NCBI RefSeq assembly: GCF_947496385.1
Contig: NZ_CANMCP010000001.1
Span: forward strand, 372,001-436,000
Direction: 5' to 3'
From: an uncultured Croceicoccus sp.
Lineage (GTDB): Bacteria; Pseudomonadota; Alphaproteobacteria; Sphingomonadales; Sphingomonadaceae
DNA length: 64,000 nucleotides
Shown: positions 55,954 to 64,000 of the stretch, piece after piece
Numbering within the stretch: the first letter of the stretch is position 1
Layout of the letters: each line of letters starts with the position of its first letter
Notes under the pieces: generated by a model
Told to the model about the DNA's origin: nothing
The model's database searches: none
What the model saw: only the letters and a program-made list of their open reading frames with translations
Made by a program: the position numbers and the translations under genes

Positions 55954-56320
55954 ACATACCCCGGAACGTTACGACCCACCCCACATCGACGACCTCCTGC
56001 ATACGCGAAACCTGACGCCCGATCGGCGAATCCCTTTGTTTTTCGTTCCGGCGCGAATGCACGGATCGAAGGCCGGATGGACATGCCATGCCGCCACCTG
56101 CACTCTAATACCATACCAAAGCGTTATGATTTCCATAAGTGCGACAAAGGTTTTTCGAATTTCGCGCAATAATAATGCCCGGCCCGGGGCGCGGCCACAG
56201 GCTTGTGCGGTGCGCACAGCCGCGATACAGGCAGGCAATGGGGGGACAAGTGCCGGCGTGCCTGGACGATGGACCTCTCCGAAAGAGCAGCTTACGATAC
56301 AGGAAACGGGTTTTACGAAA
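55954..56320. other. Divergent promoter interval, no gene recognised
   Basis: About 370 bases between the NtrC-like gene and the oxidase subunit IV mini-gene, with an AT-richer middle (about 56100-56175). It should contain promoters for both directions. I saw no clear operator. Confidence 0.35.
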
Positions 56321-56443
56321 ATGGCGAAGCGTAACGATATCAATGCGGCCAGGGAAACTTACGAGGGTTTCATCGGCTATGCGAAATGGGGCGCGATTGC
56401 AGTCGCCGTTCTTGCCGCTATCGTGGTGTGGATCATAGCCTGA
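56321..56443 (+). CDS. aa3-type cytochrome c oxidase subunit IV family mini-protein
   Basis: 40 residues: a charged N-terminal half (MAKRNDINAARETYEGFI) and one membrane helix (AIAVAVLAAIVVWIIA). This is the pattern of the short bacterial COX4 proteins (single helix, about 40-60 residues) that pack beside the aa3 oxidase in Paracoccus and Rhodobacter. In sphingomonads the gene often stands in front of the transhydrogenase operon, as here (44 bases before pntAA). AGGAAACGGG is present upstream of the ATG, at a longer than usual distance. Confidence 0.8.
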   Translation: MAKRNDINAARETYEGFIGYAKWGAIAVAVLAAIVVWIIA

Positions 56444-56486
56444 CCGGAGTATAATCCGGCATTTCAAGGGGGAGGGGCTGCCGGAC

Positions 56487-57611
56487 ATGACGACCATCGC
56501 GATATTGAGGGAACGGGCCGCGGGCGAAACCCGCGTCGCCGCCACGCCGGAAACGGTCGGCAAGCTTGCCAAGCTGGGCGCGACGGTGCGGGTCGAGGCC
56601 GGCGCCGGGCAATCGGCGTCGATCAGGGATGCGGATTTCGCCGATGCAGGCGCGACGGTCGGCGACCTTTCGGGGACGGTGAACGGCGCCGATATCGTGC
56701 TGGGCGTGGCGGCGCCGGAGCCGGCCCTGCTCGACGGGGCGAAACCGGGGGCGATGGTCGCCGCGATCTGCGATCCGTTCGGCCGCCGCGACAATGTCGA
56801 TGCGCTGGCGCAGGCGGGATACGAAGTGCTCGCCATGGAATTCATGCCGCGCATCACCCGCGCGCAATCCATGGACGTCCTCTCCAGCCAGTCGAACCTC
56901 GCCGGGTACAAGGCGGTGCTGGCCTGTGCCGATAATTTCGGGCGCGCCTTTCCCATGATGATGACGGCGGCGGGCACGATTCCCGCCGCGCGCGCCTTCG
57001 TCATGGGCGTCGGTGTCGCCGGATTGCAGGCGATCGCCACGGCAAAGCGTCTGGGCGCGCAGGTCTCTGCGACCGATGTGCGCTCCGCGACGCGCGAACA
57101 GATCGAATCGCTCGGTGCGAAGCCGATCTTCGTCGACAAGGTCGAAGGGATCGAGGGCGAGGGCAGCGGCGGCTACGCAACCGAGATGAGCGACGAGTAC
57201 AAGGCCGCGCAGGCCGAGCTCGTCTCCTCCCACATCGCCCGGCAGGACATCGTGATCACCACCGCGCTGATCCCCGGACGCGCGGCGCCGCGGCTGATCA
57301 CCGACGAACAAATCGCCACGATGAAGAACGGCAGCGTCATATTCGACCTCGCCGTGGCGCAGGGCGGCAATGTCGAGGGATCGGTACCCGACACCACCGT
57401 GGAACGCCACGGCGTGAAGATCATCGGCTATGCCAACACGCCCGCGCATCTTCCCGCCGATGCATCGGCCCTGCTGGCGCGCAATTTCTACAATTTCCTG
57501 TCCGCCTTCTGGGACGAGGAGAAGGGCGCGCCGGTCCTCGACGAGGAGATCGGCGACGCCATCCGCCTGACGCAGGGCGGCAAGGTCGTTCACGAACGCC
57601 TGTCAAGCTGA
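56487..57611 (+). CDS. pntAA: NAD(P) transhydrogenase alpha subunit, NAD-binding part
   Basis: 374 residues. This is the soluble dI domain: TIAILRERAAGETRVAATPE, MEFMPRITRAQSMDVLSSQS, NLAGYKAVL, the NAD-binding VMGVGVAGLQAIATAKRLGA, and LVSSHIARQDIVITTALIPG. The short form without a membrane part is typical of alphaproteobacteria, where the alpha chain is split in two. With PntAB and PntB it transfers hydride from NADH to NADP, driven by the proton gradient. Confidence 0.95.
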   Translation: MTTIAILRERAAGETRVAATPETVGKLAKLGATVRVEAGAGQSASIRDADFADAGATVGDLSGTVNGADIVLGVAAPEPALLDGAKPGAMVAAICDPFGRRDNVDALAQAGYEVLAMEFMPRITRAQSMDVLSSQSNLAGYKAVLACADNFGRAFPMMMTAAGTIPAARAFVMGVGVAGLQAIATAKRLGAQVSATDVRSATREQIESLGAKPIFVDKVEGIEGEGSGGYATEMSDEYKAAQAELVSSHIARQDIVITTALIPGRAAPRLITDEQIATMKNGSVIFDLAVAQGGNVEGSVPDTTVERHGVKIIGYANTPAHLPADASALLARNFYNFLSAFWDEEKGAPVLDEEIGDAIRLTQGGKVVHERLSS

Positions 57612-57721
57612 GCCACAAAAAAGGGGGGGTGCCATGGGATTGTTCAATGCAACACCCGCCGATCCGGGCTCCCTGACCAGGTCGCTTGCCGAAGAACCGG
57701 ATTGTTGAGGAGAGGACACCT

Positions 57722-58033
57722 ATGGATTTCATCGCGATCCTGTCGATTTTCGTGCTGGCGTGTTTCGTCGGCTATTATGTCGTGTGGTCGGTGACGCCGG
57801 CGCTGCACACGCCGTTGATGGCGGTGACCAACGCGATTTCCTCTGTCATTATCGTGGGCGCACTGATCGCGTCGGCCGAGGCCGGATCGGTCGCGTCCAA
57901 ATGGCTCGGTCTCGCCGCCGTCGTCATGGCGAGCATCAATATCTTCGGCGGCTTTGCCGTGACCGAGCGCATGCTGGCCATGTACAAGAAGAAGGAACGG
58001 CCCAAGCCCGTCACCAAGGGGGAGGACCGCTAG
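57722..58033 (+). CDS. pntAB: NAD(P) transhydrogenase alpha subunit, membrane part
   Basis: 103 residues with three membrane helices: IAILSIFVLACFVGYYVVW, the AVTNAISSVIIVGALIAS stretch and LGLAAVVMASINIFGGFAVT. It matches the membrane domain of the transhydrogenase alpha chain, encoded separately from the NAD-binding part. GAGGAGAGG precedes the ATG at 57722. pntB starts one base after its stop. Confidence 0.95.
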   Translation: MDFIAILSIFVLACFVGYYVVWSVTPALHTPLMAVTNAISSVIIVGALIASAEAGSVASKWLGLAAVVMASINIFGGFAVTERMLAMYKKKERPKPVTKGEDR

Positions 58034-58034
58034 G

Positions 58035-59498
58035 ATGGATATTGCAAACGCATTGGCCGTTGCCGCCGATCCCACGCTGCCGCAGGCCACGCATGCGGTA
58101 AATCCGTGGGTCGCGCTCGCCTATCTCGCCGCGGGGGTCTGCTTCATCTTTGCGCTGCGCGGCCTGTCCTCGCCCGCGACATCGCGCAAGGGCAATCGCT
58201 ACGGCATGGCGGGCATGCTCATCGCGGTGGTGACCACGCTGGTGACGCACGACATCGCCAGCCTGCTCGAAATCGTGATCGCCATCGCCATTGGTGGCGG
58301 CATCGGGTTCGTCATCGCGCGCAAGATCGCAATGACCGACATGCCGCAGCTCGTCGCCGCATTTCACAGCCTCGTCGGGCTCGCCGCGGTGCTGGTGGGC
58401 TGGGCGGCCTATCTCAACCCCGGTGCGTTCGACATTCTGATCGACGGCGTCATCAGCCCCGTCAGCCGGGTGGAAATGGGCCTGGGCATCGCGATCGGGG
58501 CCATCACCTTTTCAGGTTCGGTCATCGCCTTCCTGAAACTTGCAGGCAAGATGAGCGGCGCGCCGATCATGCTGCCCGGGCGGCACGTGATCAACCTCGG
58601 CACGCTGGCGGCGATCCTCGCGCTCACCGTGTATTTCACGGCGGATCAGTCGATCTGGGTCATCGCGGTCATCACCGTGCTGGCGTTCATCATCGGCTTC
58701 CTGCTCATCATCCCGATCGGCGGGGCGGACATGCCGGTCGTCGTGTCGATGCTCAACAGCTATTCCGGCTGGGCCGCGGCGGCGATGGGCTTTACCCTGC
58801 ACAACACGGCGATGATCATCACCGGCGCGCTGGTCGGCGCATCGGGGGCGATCCTGTCCTATATCATGTGCCGGGCGATGAACCGCAGCTTCGTGTCCGT
58901 GATCGCGGGCGGTTTCGGTGCCGATGGCGGCGGCGATGCAGGCGATGGCGCGGCCAAGGTCGACCGCCCGTGGAAACGCGGCAGCGCAGAGGATGCGGCC
59001 TTCCTCATGAAGGAAGCCGGGCAGGTCATCATCATCCCGGGTTACGGCATGGCCGTCGCGCAGGCGCAGCACGTCCTGCGCGAAATGGGCGATCTTTTGA
59101 AAGAGGCGGGCGTCACCGTCAAATACGCCATCCACCCGGTCGCAGGCCGGATGCCGGGCCACATGAACGTGCTGCTGGCCGAGGCGAACGTGCCCTATAA
59201 CGAGGTGTTCGAGCTTGAGGACATCAACGGCGAATTCAGCCAGACCGACGTCGCCTTCGTCATCGGCGCCAATGACGTGGTGAACCCCGCCGCCCGCACG
59301 GACAAGAGCAGCCCGATCTACGGCATGCCGGTGTTCGACGTGGAGAAGGCCAAGACGATCTTCTTCATCAAGCGTTCGATGGGCGGCGTCGGCTATTCGG
59401 GCGTCGACAATGACGTCTTCTACATGGATCAGACGATGATGCTCCTGTCGGATGCGAAGAAGATGGTGGAGCAAATCAACAAGGCACTCGCGGAATAG
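58035..59498 (+). CDS. pntB: NAD(P) transhydrogenase beta subunit
   Basis: 487 residues. An N-terminal membrane part with about nine helices (GLSSPATSRKGNRYGMAGML, GADMPVVVSMLNSYSGWAAA) is followed by the NADP-binding domain dIII: GQVIIIPGYGMAVAQAQHVL, YAIHPVAGRMPGHMNVLLAE, VAFVIGANDVVNPAARTD and IKRSMGGVGYSGVDNDVF. Completes the proton-pumping transhydrogenase. A terminator follows. Confidence 0.96.
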   Translation: MDIANALAVAADPTLPQATHAVNPWVALAYLAAGVCFIFALRGLSSPATSRKGNRYGMAGMLIAVVTTLVTHDIASLLEIVIAIAIGGGIGFVIARKIAMTDMPQLVAAFHSLVGLAAVLVGWAAYLNPGAFDILIDGVISPVSRVEMGLGIAIGAITFSGSVIAFLKLAGKMSGAPIMLPGRHVINLGTLAAILALTVYFTADQSIWVIAVITVLAFIIGFLLIIPIGGADMPVVVSMLNSYSGWAAAAMGFTLHNTAMIITGALVGASGAILSYIMCRAMNRSFVSVIAGGFGADGGGDAGDGAAKVDRPWKRGSAEDAAFLMKEAGQVIIIPGYGMAVAQAQHVLREMGDLLKEAGVTVKYAIHPVAGRMPGHMNVLLAEANVPYNEVFELEDINGEFSQTDVAFVIGANDVVNPAARTDKSSPIYGMPVFDVEKAKTIFFIKRSMGGVGYSGVDNDVFYMDQTMMLLSDAKKMVEQINKALAE

Positions 59499-59521
59499 CG
59501 TGGGATTGCGCCTTTCGCGAT

Positions 59522-59559
59522 AAAAGGGGCGGTGCGTCGCTGGACGGGCCGCCCCTTTT
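59522..59559. terminator. Intrinsic terminator after pntB
   Basis: AAAAGGGGCGG (59522-59532) pairs perfectly with CCGCCCCTTTT (59549-59559) over eleven bases with a 16-base loop, ending in a T-run. Confidence 0.88.
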
Positions 59560-59616
59560 GTTTCTAAGGATGGGATGGCACCGGAACTGGATCGAATTGC
59601 AAAAGCGAGGACGCGA

Positions 59617-60315
59617 GTGTTGCGCAAACTTGGCCTGATCGGCGGGATGAGCTGGGTCTCCACCCGCGCCTATTACGAAGACATCAACCGCATCGTGCAG
59701 CGTCACGCCGGGCCTGAAAGCAGCGCGCCCATGCTGATCGAGAGCCTCAATTTCCGCCCGCTCTATCGCATCGGGGAAAAAGCGGAATGGCAGAAGGCGG
59801 CCGACGTGCTGATCGAATCGGCGCGGCGGCTGGAATCGGCGGGGGCCGAAGGGCTCGTGATCGCGGCCAATTCGATGCACCATGTCTATGACAAGGTGGC
59901 CGCGGCGGTGTCGATCCCCATCATCCACATCGCCGATTGCGTCGCGAAGGCCATGCAGGAGGAGGGCGTCGACCGTGCCGCCCTGCTGGGATCGCGCAAT
60001 GTCATGATGCAGGATTTCTACCGCGAACGGCTCGTCGCGCAGGGGCTCGAACTGCTCCCCCCGGACGAGGAGATTGCCGACCGGCTGGATGCGATCATCT
60101 ATGACGAGCTGATGATCGGCAAGGTGACGCGGTCCTCCGAGCGGGAGTTGAAGACGATCCTGACCAATCTCGGCAAGGACGGGGCCGAGGCGGTCGTGCT
60201 GGGCTGTACCGAGCTGGAGCTGATCGTGGATACCGACGCCAATGTCCTGCCGGTGTTCGACGGGGCGCATATCCATGCACGCGCGGCGGCGGAATTCATC
60301 CTCGGCGAGGGGTAG
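59617..60315 (+). CDS. Aspartate/glutamate racemase family protein
   Basis: 232 residues. The family is clear from LGLIGGMSWVSTRAYYEDIN, ESLNFRPLYRI, GLVIAANSMHHVYDKV, and VLGCTELELIVDTD with one catalytic Cys. In active two-base racemases the first catalytic residue (Cys or Thr) stands just before the Asn of the NT/NS-MH motif. Here that position is Ala (AANSMH). The protein may thus be a one-base enzyme, or have another activity. I chose GTG 59617, which has AGGA about 6 bases before it. A longer frame begins at 59575 near the pntB terminator. Confidence 0.85.
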   Translation: MLRKLGLIGGMSWVSTRAYYEDINRIVQRHAGPESSAPMLIESLNFRPLYRIGEKAEWQKAADVLIESARRLESAGAEGLVIAANSMHHVYDKVAAAVSIPIIHIADCVAKAMQEEGVDRAALLGSRNVMMQDFYRERLVAQGLELLPPDEEIADRLDAIIYDELMIGKVTRSSERELKTILTNLGKDGAEAVVLGCTELELIVDTDANVLPVFDGAHIHARAAAEFILGEG

Positions 60316-60386
60316 GCCGCCGCGCGCGTAGGTTCCCGATTTGATCCCGTTTCCGCGAACCCGGCGATCTGGCATCAGGCCGGATC

Positions 60387-61589
60387 ATGAATTCCCCGTT
60401 CCGCCCCGAACTCGCCCCGCGCGCCCGTTACGCCAGCGATCCCGACCATAGCCGGGGGCGCGAGTTCGGCCCGCCCGACAATGCGGTGCGCGGTCCCCGC
60501 AGCCCGTTTCAGCGCGACCGCGACCGGATCATCCATTCCATCGCCTTTCGCCGTCTGCGTCACAAGGCGCAGGTTTTCGTGGCACCCGACGGCGATCATT
60601 ACCGCACGCGCCTCACCCACAGTCTCGAGGTGGCGCAGATCGGCCGCGTCATCGCCCGCGCGCTCGGCCTGGACGAGGATCTGACCGAGGCATTGTGCCT
60701 GTCGCACGACATCGGCCATCCGCCCTTCGGCCATGCGGGGGAGCGCGCACTGGATCAGGCGCTCGCCGCGCATGGCGGGTTCGATCACAATGCCAATACG
60801 TTGCGCGTGCTGATGCGGCTGGAGAGCCCGTATTGCACGCATGACGGGCTGAACCTGAGCTGGGAAGTGCTGGAGGGGCTGGCGAAGCACAATGGCCCGG
60901 TCGCGCCGGATGCGGCATTGCCGTGGGCGCTGCGCGAACTGGATGCGGCGTTTGCGTTCGACCTGGCGCGCTGGCCCTCGCTCGAGGCGCAGGTTGCCGC
61001 GATTGCCGACGACATCGCCTATGACAATCACGACATCGACGATGGGCTGCGCGCCGGGTTCCTGTCGATGGATCAATTGCTGAGCCTGGATTTCATCGCG
61101 GATCAGTGGCGCGGGATCGAGGCGCGCTTCCCCCACGCGCCGCGCGACCGGTTGCAGCGCGAGCTGGTGCGCGGGCAGATCGGGTGGATGGTGAACGACG
61201 TCATTGCCGAAACGCAGGCCCGGATCACCGGCCACGCGATCGTCACGGCGGACGATGTGCGCGCGGCGGGGGCCGCCATCTGCGGCTTTTCCGAAAGCAC
61301 CGCGGCGCAGGAACGCCGGCTGAAGCGGTTCATGTACGACAATCTCTATTTCCACCCGGCACAGCTGCGCACCGCCGATCTCGCCAATGATCTTCTGGCG
61401 AAGCTGTTCTCCGCCTATGATGCGCAGCCCGACCTCCTGCCCGACGACTGGCGCCGCGCAATGCCCGATGCCGAACCGGAGCGCAGCCGCCATATCGCCG
61501 ATTTCCTCTCCGGCATGACCGACCTTTATGCCATTCGCCGCTACACCGGGATTTTCGGGCCGCCCCCTGCGGAATTGAGCAATGTCTGA
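60387..61589 (+). CDS. dgt: Deoxyguanosinetriphosphate triphosphohydrolase-like protein
   Basis: 400 residues. HD-domain dNTPase: SPFQRDRDRIIHSIAFRRLR, KAQVFVAPDGDHYRTRLTHS with the first metal-binding His, SLEVAQIGRVIAR, LCLSHDIGHPPFGHAGE with the HD pair, and DDIAYDNHDIDDGLRAG with the last Asp. It cleaves dNTPs to nucleoside and triphosphate, and in this shorter type is usually labelled dGTPase-like. The stop overlaps the next start by eight bases. Confidence 0.94.
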   Translation: MNSPFRPELAPRARYASDPDHSRGREFGPPDNAVRGPRSPFQRDRDRIIHSIAFRRLRHKAQVFVAPDGDHYRTRLTHSLEVAQIGRVIARALGLDEDLTEALCLSHDIGHPPFGHAGERALDQALAAHGGFDHNANTLRVLMRLESPYCTHDGLNLSWEVLEGLAKHNGPVAPDAALPWALRELDAAFAFDLARWPSLEAQVAAIADDIAYDNHDIDDGLRAGFLSMDQLLSLDFIADQWRGIEARFPHAPRDRLQRELVRGQIGWMVNDVIAETQARITGHAIVTADDVRAAGAAICGFSESTAAQERRLKRFMYDNLYFHPAQLRTADLANDLLAKLFSAYDAQPDLLPDDWRRAMPDAEPERSRHIADFLSGMTDLYAIRRYTGIFGPPPAELSNV

Positions 61590-62256
61590 TGCCATCGTCC
61601 TCGTCGGGGCGACCGGGCTCGTCGGCGGTGCGGTCGTGCAGCAGGCGGAGGCGCGCGGCGATGACCGGATCGTGGCGCTCGCGCGGCGCGGGAATCCCGC
61701 TGCTGCCGACCCTTCGCGCAGCATCGTCGCGCCGACCGGGGCATGGCCGGCGATCATCGCGGACCTCACGCCCGCCGGCCTGATCTGCGCACTGGGCACG
61801 ACGTGGCGCAAGGCGGGACGGTCGCAGGACGGCTTTCGCAGCGTCGATCAGCATCTCGTGATCGATTGCGCGCGTGCGGCCCATAATGCGGGCGCCCGGC
61901 GCATGATCGTGGTGAGCGCGGCCGGCGCCGATGCAGGCTCGCGCAATTTCTACCTTTCGGTAAAGGGCGAGGTCGAGGATACGCTCAAGACCATTGGCTT
62001 CACGCGGCTCGACATCCTGCGGCCCGGCCTCCTTCGCGGATCGCGCGGGGCCGACCGGCGGGTGAAGGAACGGCTCGCCATTGCCGTAGCGCCGATTTTC
62101 GACCGGTTGCTGCACGGGCGGATGCGGGCCATGCGGTCGATTCCGGGCGCGACGGTGGCGCGCGCGATCCTCGCCCTTTCGCGGGAGGCGGGCGAGGGCG
62201 TTTTCATCCACGACAACGATGCGATTCTTGCCCGTGCCGATACGCTCGCCGATTGA
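61582..62256 (+). CDS. Atypical short-chain NAD(P)-binding oxidoreductase
   Basis: 224 residues. N-terminal nucleotide motif VLVGATGLVGGAVVQQAEAR, then ICALGTTWRKAGRSQDGFRS, VVSAAGADAGSRNFYLSVKG with a YxxxK pair, and FTRLDILRPGLLRGSR. This matches the NmrA/HTATIP2-like atypical SDRs, which bind NAD(P) and may act as redox sensors or reductases. Substrate unknown. It overlaps dgt, so it is probably co-translated. Confidence 0.87.
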   Translation: MSDAIVLVGATGLVGGAVVQQAEARGDDRIVALARRGNPAAADPSRSIVAPTGAWPAIIADLTPAGLICALGTTWRKAGRSQDGFRSVDQHLVIDCARAAHNAGARRMIVVSAAGADAGSRNFYLSVKGEVEDTLKTIGFTRLDILRPGLLRGSRGADRRVKERLAIAVAPIFDRLLHGRMRAMRSIPGATVARAILALSREAGEGVFIHDNDAILARADTLAD

Positions 62257-62300
62257 CTTGGGCCGCGGGGATGCGCATGGCTGCACGCCTATCGCTGACC

Positions 62301-62510
62301 GCGCGGGAGAGTGTCGCCGCGATTCGTTCATGCCGAACGCATCGTGTCGTCCGCCGAAGGAGCAACCGCCCCGGAAACTCTCAGGCACCAGGGACCGCGC
62401 CGGTCGATAGCGATGCTCTGGAAAGCGTCCTGCCCTTGCCGGGCCGGGCCACCGACGGTGTAACCTCGCGTCATGCGGGGAAGGCTCTCAGGTTTCCGTG
62501 ACAGAGGGGG
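62301..62510 (+). ncRNA. Tandem glycine riboswitch (two aptamers) upstream of gcvT
   Basis: Two copies of the glycine aptamer core lie head to tail. Aptamer 1 (about 62301-62400) has GCGGGAGAG, CCGCCGAAGGAGCAA and GGAAACTCTCAGGCACCAGG. Aptamer 2 (about 62415-62508) has CTCTGGAAAG, CACCGACGGTGTAA, GGGGAAGGCTCTCAGG and closes with CAGAGGGG, so its P1 stem pairs CTCTG with CAGAG. The linker is short (about 14 bases), as in known tandem glycine riboswitches. It should switch on the glycine cleavage genes when glycine is high. Confidence 0.92.
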
Positions 62511-62514
62511 CGTA

Positions 62515-62545
62515 CCGGGTCATCATGGCCCGGCGCGACCTTTTT
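62515..62545 (+). promoter_or_regulatory. Possible expression platform (terminator-like hairpin) of the glycine riboswitch
   Basis: CCGGG (62515-62519) can pair with CCCGG (62529-62533), followed six bases later by TTTTTG. It lies just after aptamer 2 and before the gcvT start. The stem is short and the T-run is offset, so the call is tentative. Confidence 0.35.
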
Positions 62546-62561
62546 GAACGGAACCGAACGC

Positions 62562-63698
62562 ATGAACGACATTATCGAAGACGGCGAAGCGGTGGAGGTG
62601 ATGATCCTCCCGCTCGACCAATGGCACCGCGATGCAGGTGCGCGCATGGTGGAATTTGCCGGCTATCACATGCCGATCCAGTATGAGGGCATCATCGCCG
62701 AACATGGCTGGACGCGGGAGCATGCGGGCCTGTTCGATGTCAGCCACATGGGGCAGCTCATGGTGACGGGGCCGGACGTTGCCGCCGCGCTGGAACGCGT
62801 GCTTCCCGGTGATATTTCCGCGTTGAAGGAAGGGCGGGTGCGTTACTCGCTCCTGCTCAACGAGGATGGCGGCATCCTCGACGATCTCATGGTGACCAAC
62901 ACGGGCGATGGGTATTATCTCGTCGTCAATGGCGCGGTGAAGTGGGACGATATTGCCTGGCTGCATGAAAACCTGCCCGAAACGGTGACGTTGACTCATC
63001 TCGACGAAAGCGCGCTGCTCGCGTTGCAGGGGCCGGAGGCGGCGACCGCGTTGGCCCGGATCGTTCCCGGCGTCACTGACCTCACCTTCATGCAGGCGAT
63101 GGTGGCGGACTGGAACGGGCACACGCTCGGCATTTCGCGATCGGGCTATACCGGCGAGGATGGCTTCGAGATTTCCGTTCCGGCAGAGGCGGCCCAGGCG
63201 CTGGCCGACGCGCTGGTCGCGATGGAGGAGGTGAAGCCCATCGGCCTCGGCGCGCGCGATTCGCTTCGGCTCGAGGCGGGCCTGCCGCTCTATGGGCATG
63301 ACATGACCGAAACCGTGGACCCGGTGACCGCGGATCTCGCCTTTGCCATATCGAAGCGGCGCCGGAACGAAGGCGGCTTCATCGGTGCCGATACGGTGCT
63401 GCCCCTGCTCGAACGCGGGGCCGGGGCGCGGCGCGTGGGCTTGAAGGTCGAAGGCCGCATGGCCGCGCGTGAAGGGGCGGGCGTCTTTGCCGGCGAGGCG
63501 CGCATCGGCACAGTGACGAGCGGCGGTTTCGCGCCCAGCGTCGGCCAGCCCATCGCCATGGCCACCATCGCCACCGGCCACGACATGCCCGGCACGCGCG
63601 TCACCATCGAGATGCGCGGCCGCCAGATCGAGGCGACCGTTGCCGAAATGCCCTTCGTTCCCCACCGCTATCATCGCAAAGCCAAGACAGGAGCCTGA
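62562..63698 (+). CDS. gcvT: Glycine cleavage system T protein (aminomethyltransferase)
   Basis: 378 residues. GcvT motifs: [90 protein letters not shown] with the catalytic region Asp, and the C-terminal barrel [19 protein letters not shown]. It releases ammonia and passes the methylene group from the lipoyl H protein to tetrahydrofolate. ATG 62562 lies at the end of the riboswitch leader. The first 20 residues before the conserved core are somewhat longer than usual. gcvH follows after one base. Confidence 0.95.
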   Translation: MNDIIEDGEAVEVMILPLDQWHRDAGARMVEFAGYHMPIQYEGIIAEHGWTREHAGLFDVSHMGQLMVTGPDVAAALERVLPGDISALKEGRVRYSLLLNEDGGILDDLMVTNTGDGYYLVVNGAVKWDDIAWLHENLPETVTLTHLDESALLALQGPEAATALARIVPGVTDLTFMQAMVADWNGHTLGISRSGYTGEDGFEISVPAEAAQALADALVAMEEVKPIGLGARDSLRLEAGLPLYGHDMTETVDPVTADLAFAISKRRRNEGGFIGADTVLPLLERGAGARRVGLKVEGRMAAREGAGVFAGEARIGTVTSGGFAPSVGQPIAMATIATGHDMPGTRVTIEMRGRQIEATVAEMPFVPHRYHRKAKTGA

Positions 63699-63699
63699 C

Positions 63700-64000
63700 A
63701 TGACGACCTATTTTACCAAGGACCACGAATGGATCGCCGTCGAAGGCGACACCGGCACCGTCGGCATCACCCAATATGCGCAGGAACAGCTTGGCGACAT
63801 CACCTTCGTCGAATTGCCGGGCGCGGGCGACACGGTGAAGAAGGGCGACGCGGTGTCCGTCGTCGATTCGGTGAAGGCCGCCTCCGACGTCTACACCCCG
63901 GTGTCGGGTGAGGTGACGGCCAATAACGAAACGCTCGAAGAGGCGCCCGAAACGGTGAATTCGGACCCGGAAACGGCCGGCTGGCTGTTCAAGGTCACGC
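63700..64000 (+). CDS. gcvH: Glycine cleavage system H protein, 3' end beyond window
   Basis: 100 codons are visible: [40 protein letters not shown] and the lipoylated Lys59 in [19 protein letters not shown]. The frame is open to the window end; the full protein should be about 125 residues. It carries the aminomethyl group between the P, T and L proteins. AGGAG precedes the ATG. It is one operon with gcvT under the glycine riboswitch; gcvP genes probably follow outside the window. Confidence 0.95.
   Translation, partial: MTTYFTKDHEWIAVEGDTGTVGITQYAQEQLGDITFVELPGAGDTVKKGDAVSVVDSVKAASDVYTPVSGEVTANNETLEEAPETVNSDPETAGWLFKVT

Overview
The window looks like chromosomal DNA of an alphaproteobacterium, most probably of the order Sphingomonadales. 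This rests on high GC content, a CcrM-type GANTC methyltransferase, an aa3 oxidase subunit IV mini-gene in front of a three-gene pnt operon, a TonB-receptor/flavin-halogenase/amylase maltodextrin locus, and a tandem pair of cysteine desulfurases followed by an adrenodoxin-type ferredoxin. The genus cannot be fixed from the sequence alone. No tRNA, rRNA, CRISPR array, phage or intact insertion sequence was seen.

Layout. 1-1414: 3' part of a family 3 glycosidase gene. 2050-9362: a signalling cluster in one direction: GGDEF-EAL protein, small TonB-dependent receptor, YfiR-like periplasmic protein, CHASE8-type hybrid histidine kinase, response regulator. A decayed IS6-family transposase remnant follows directly. 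9791-14007: an HWE-family kinase, a NYN-OST-HTH protein, and a divergent membrane protein/MarR pair with two palindromic operators. 14187-27117: a maltodextrin locus with MFS transporter, LacI regulator, TonB receptor, flavin-dependent halogenase, GH13 amylase, GH13 alpha-glucosidase and GH97 enzyme. The last four genes overlap each other by 4 bases or less, and two copies of one putative LacI operator flank the regulator gene. 27520-30921: a cardiolipin-synthase-like protein and a carboxylesterase, divergent.

31137-36869: a copper-resistance island. copA-copB run leftward. csoR, DUF411, a glutaredoxin-MauE fusion, DUF305 and a lipoprotein run rightward. Two CsoR-type palindromes sit between copA and csoR. 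37203-41675: a single-domain response regulator, alpha/beta hydrolase, two cysteine desulfurases, ferredoxin and a PfpI-like protein. 41788-54533: mostly housekeeping genes (parC, DEAD-box helicase, retropepsin-like protease, CCA-adding enzyme, NUDIX, DUF1285, GNAT, PQQ-type sugar dehydrogenase lipoprotein, rnhB, ccrM, folP, DUF1643). 54541-59498: an NtrC-type regulator with degenerate AAA+ motifs, then the oxidase subunit IV mini-gene and pntAA-pntAB-pntB. 59617-64000: racemase family protein, dgt, an atypical SDR, then a tandem glycine riboswitch in front of gcvT-gcvH; gcvH runs off the right edge.

The main candidates for new biology are the receptor-YfiR-CHASE8 kinase cluster, in which a histidine kinase rather than a diguanylate cyclase may be the YfiR partner, and the NtrC-like regulator that has lost the sigma-54 contact motif. 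Several regulatory sites (MarR, LacI, CsoR, GANTC in the ccrM leader, glycine riboswitch) can be read directly from the sequence.
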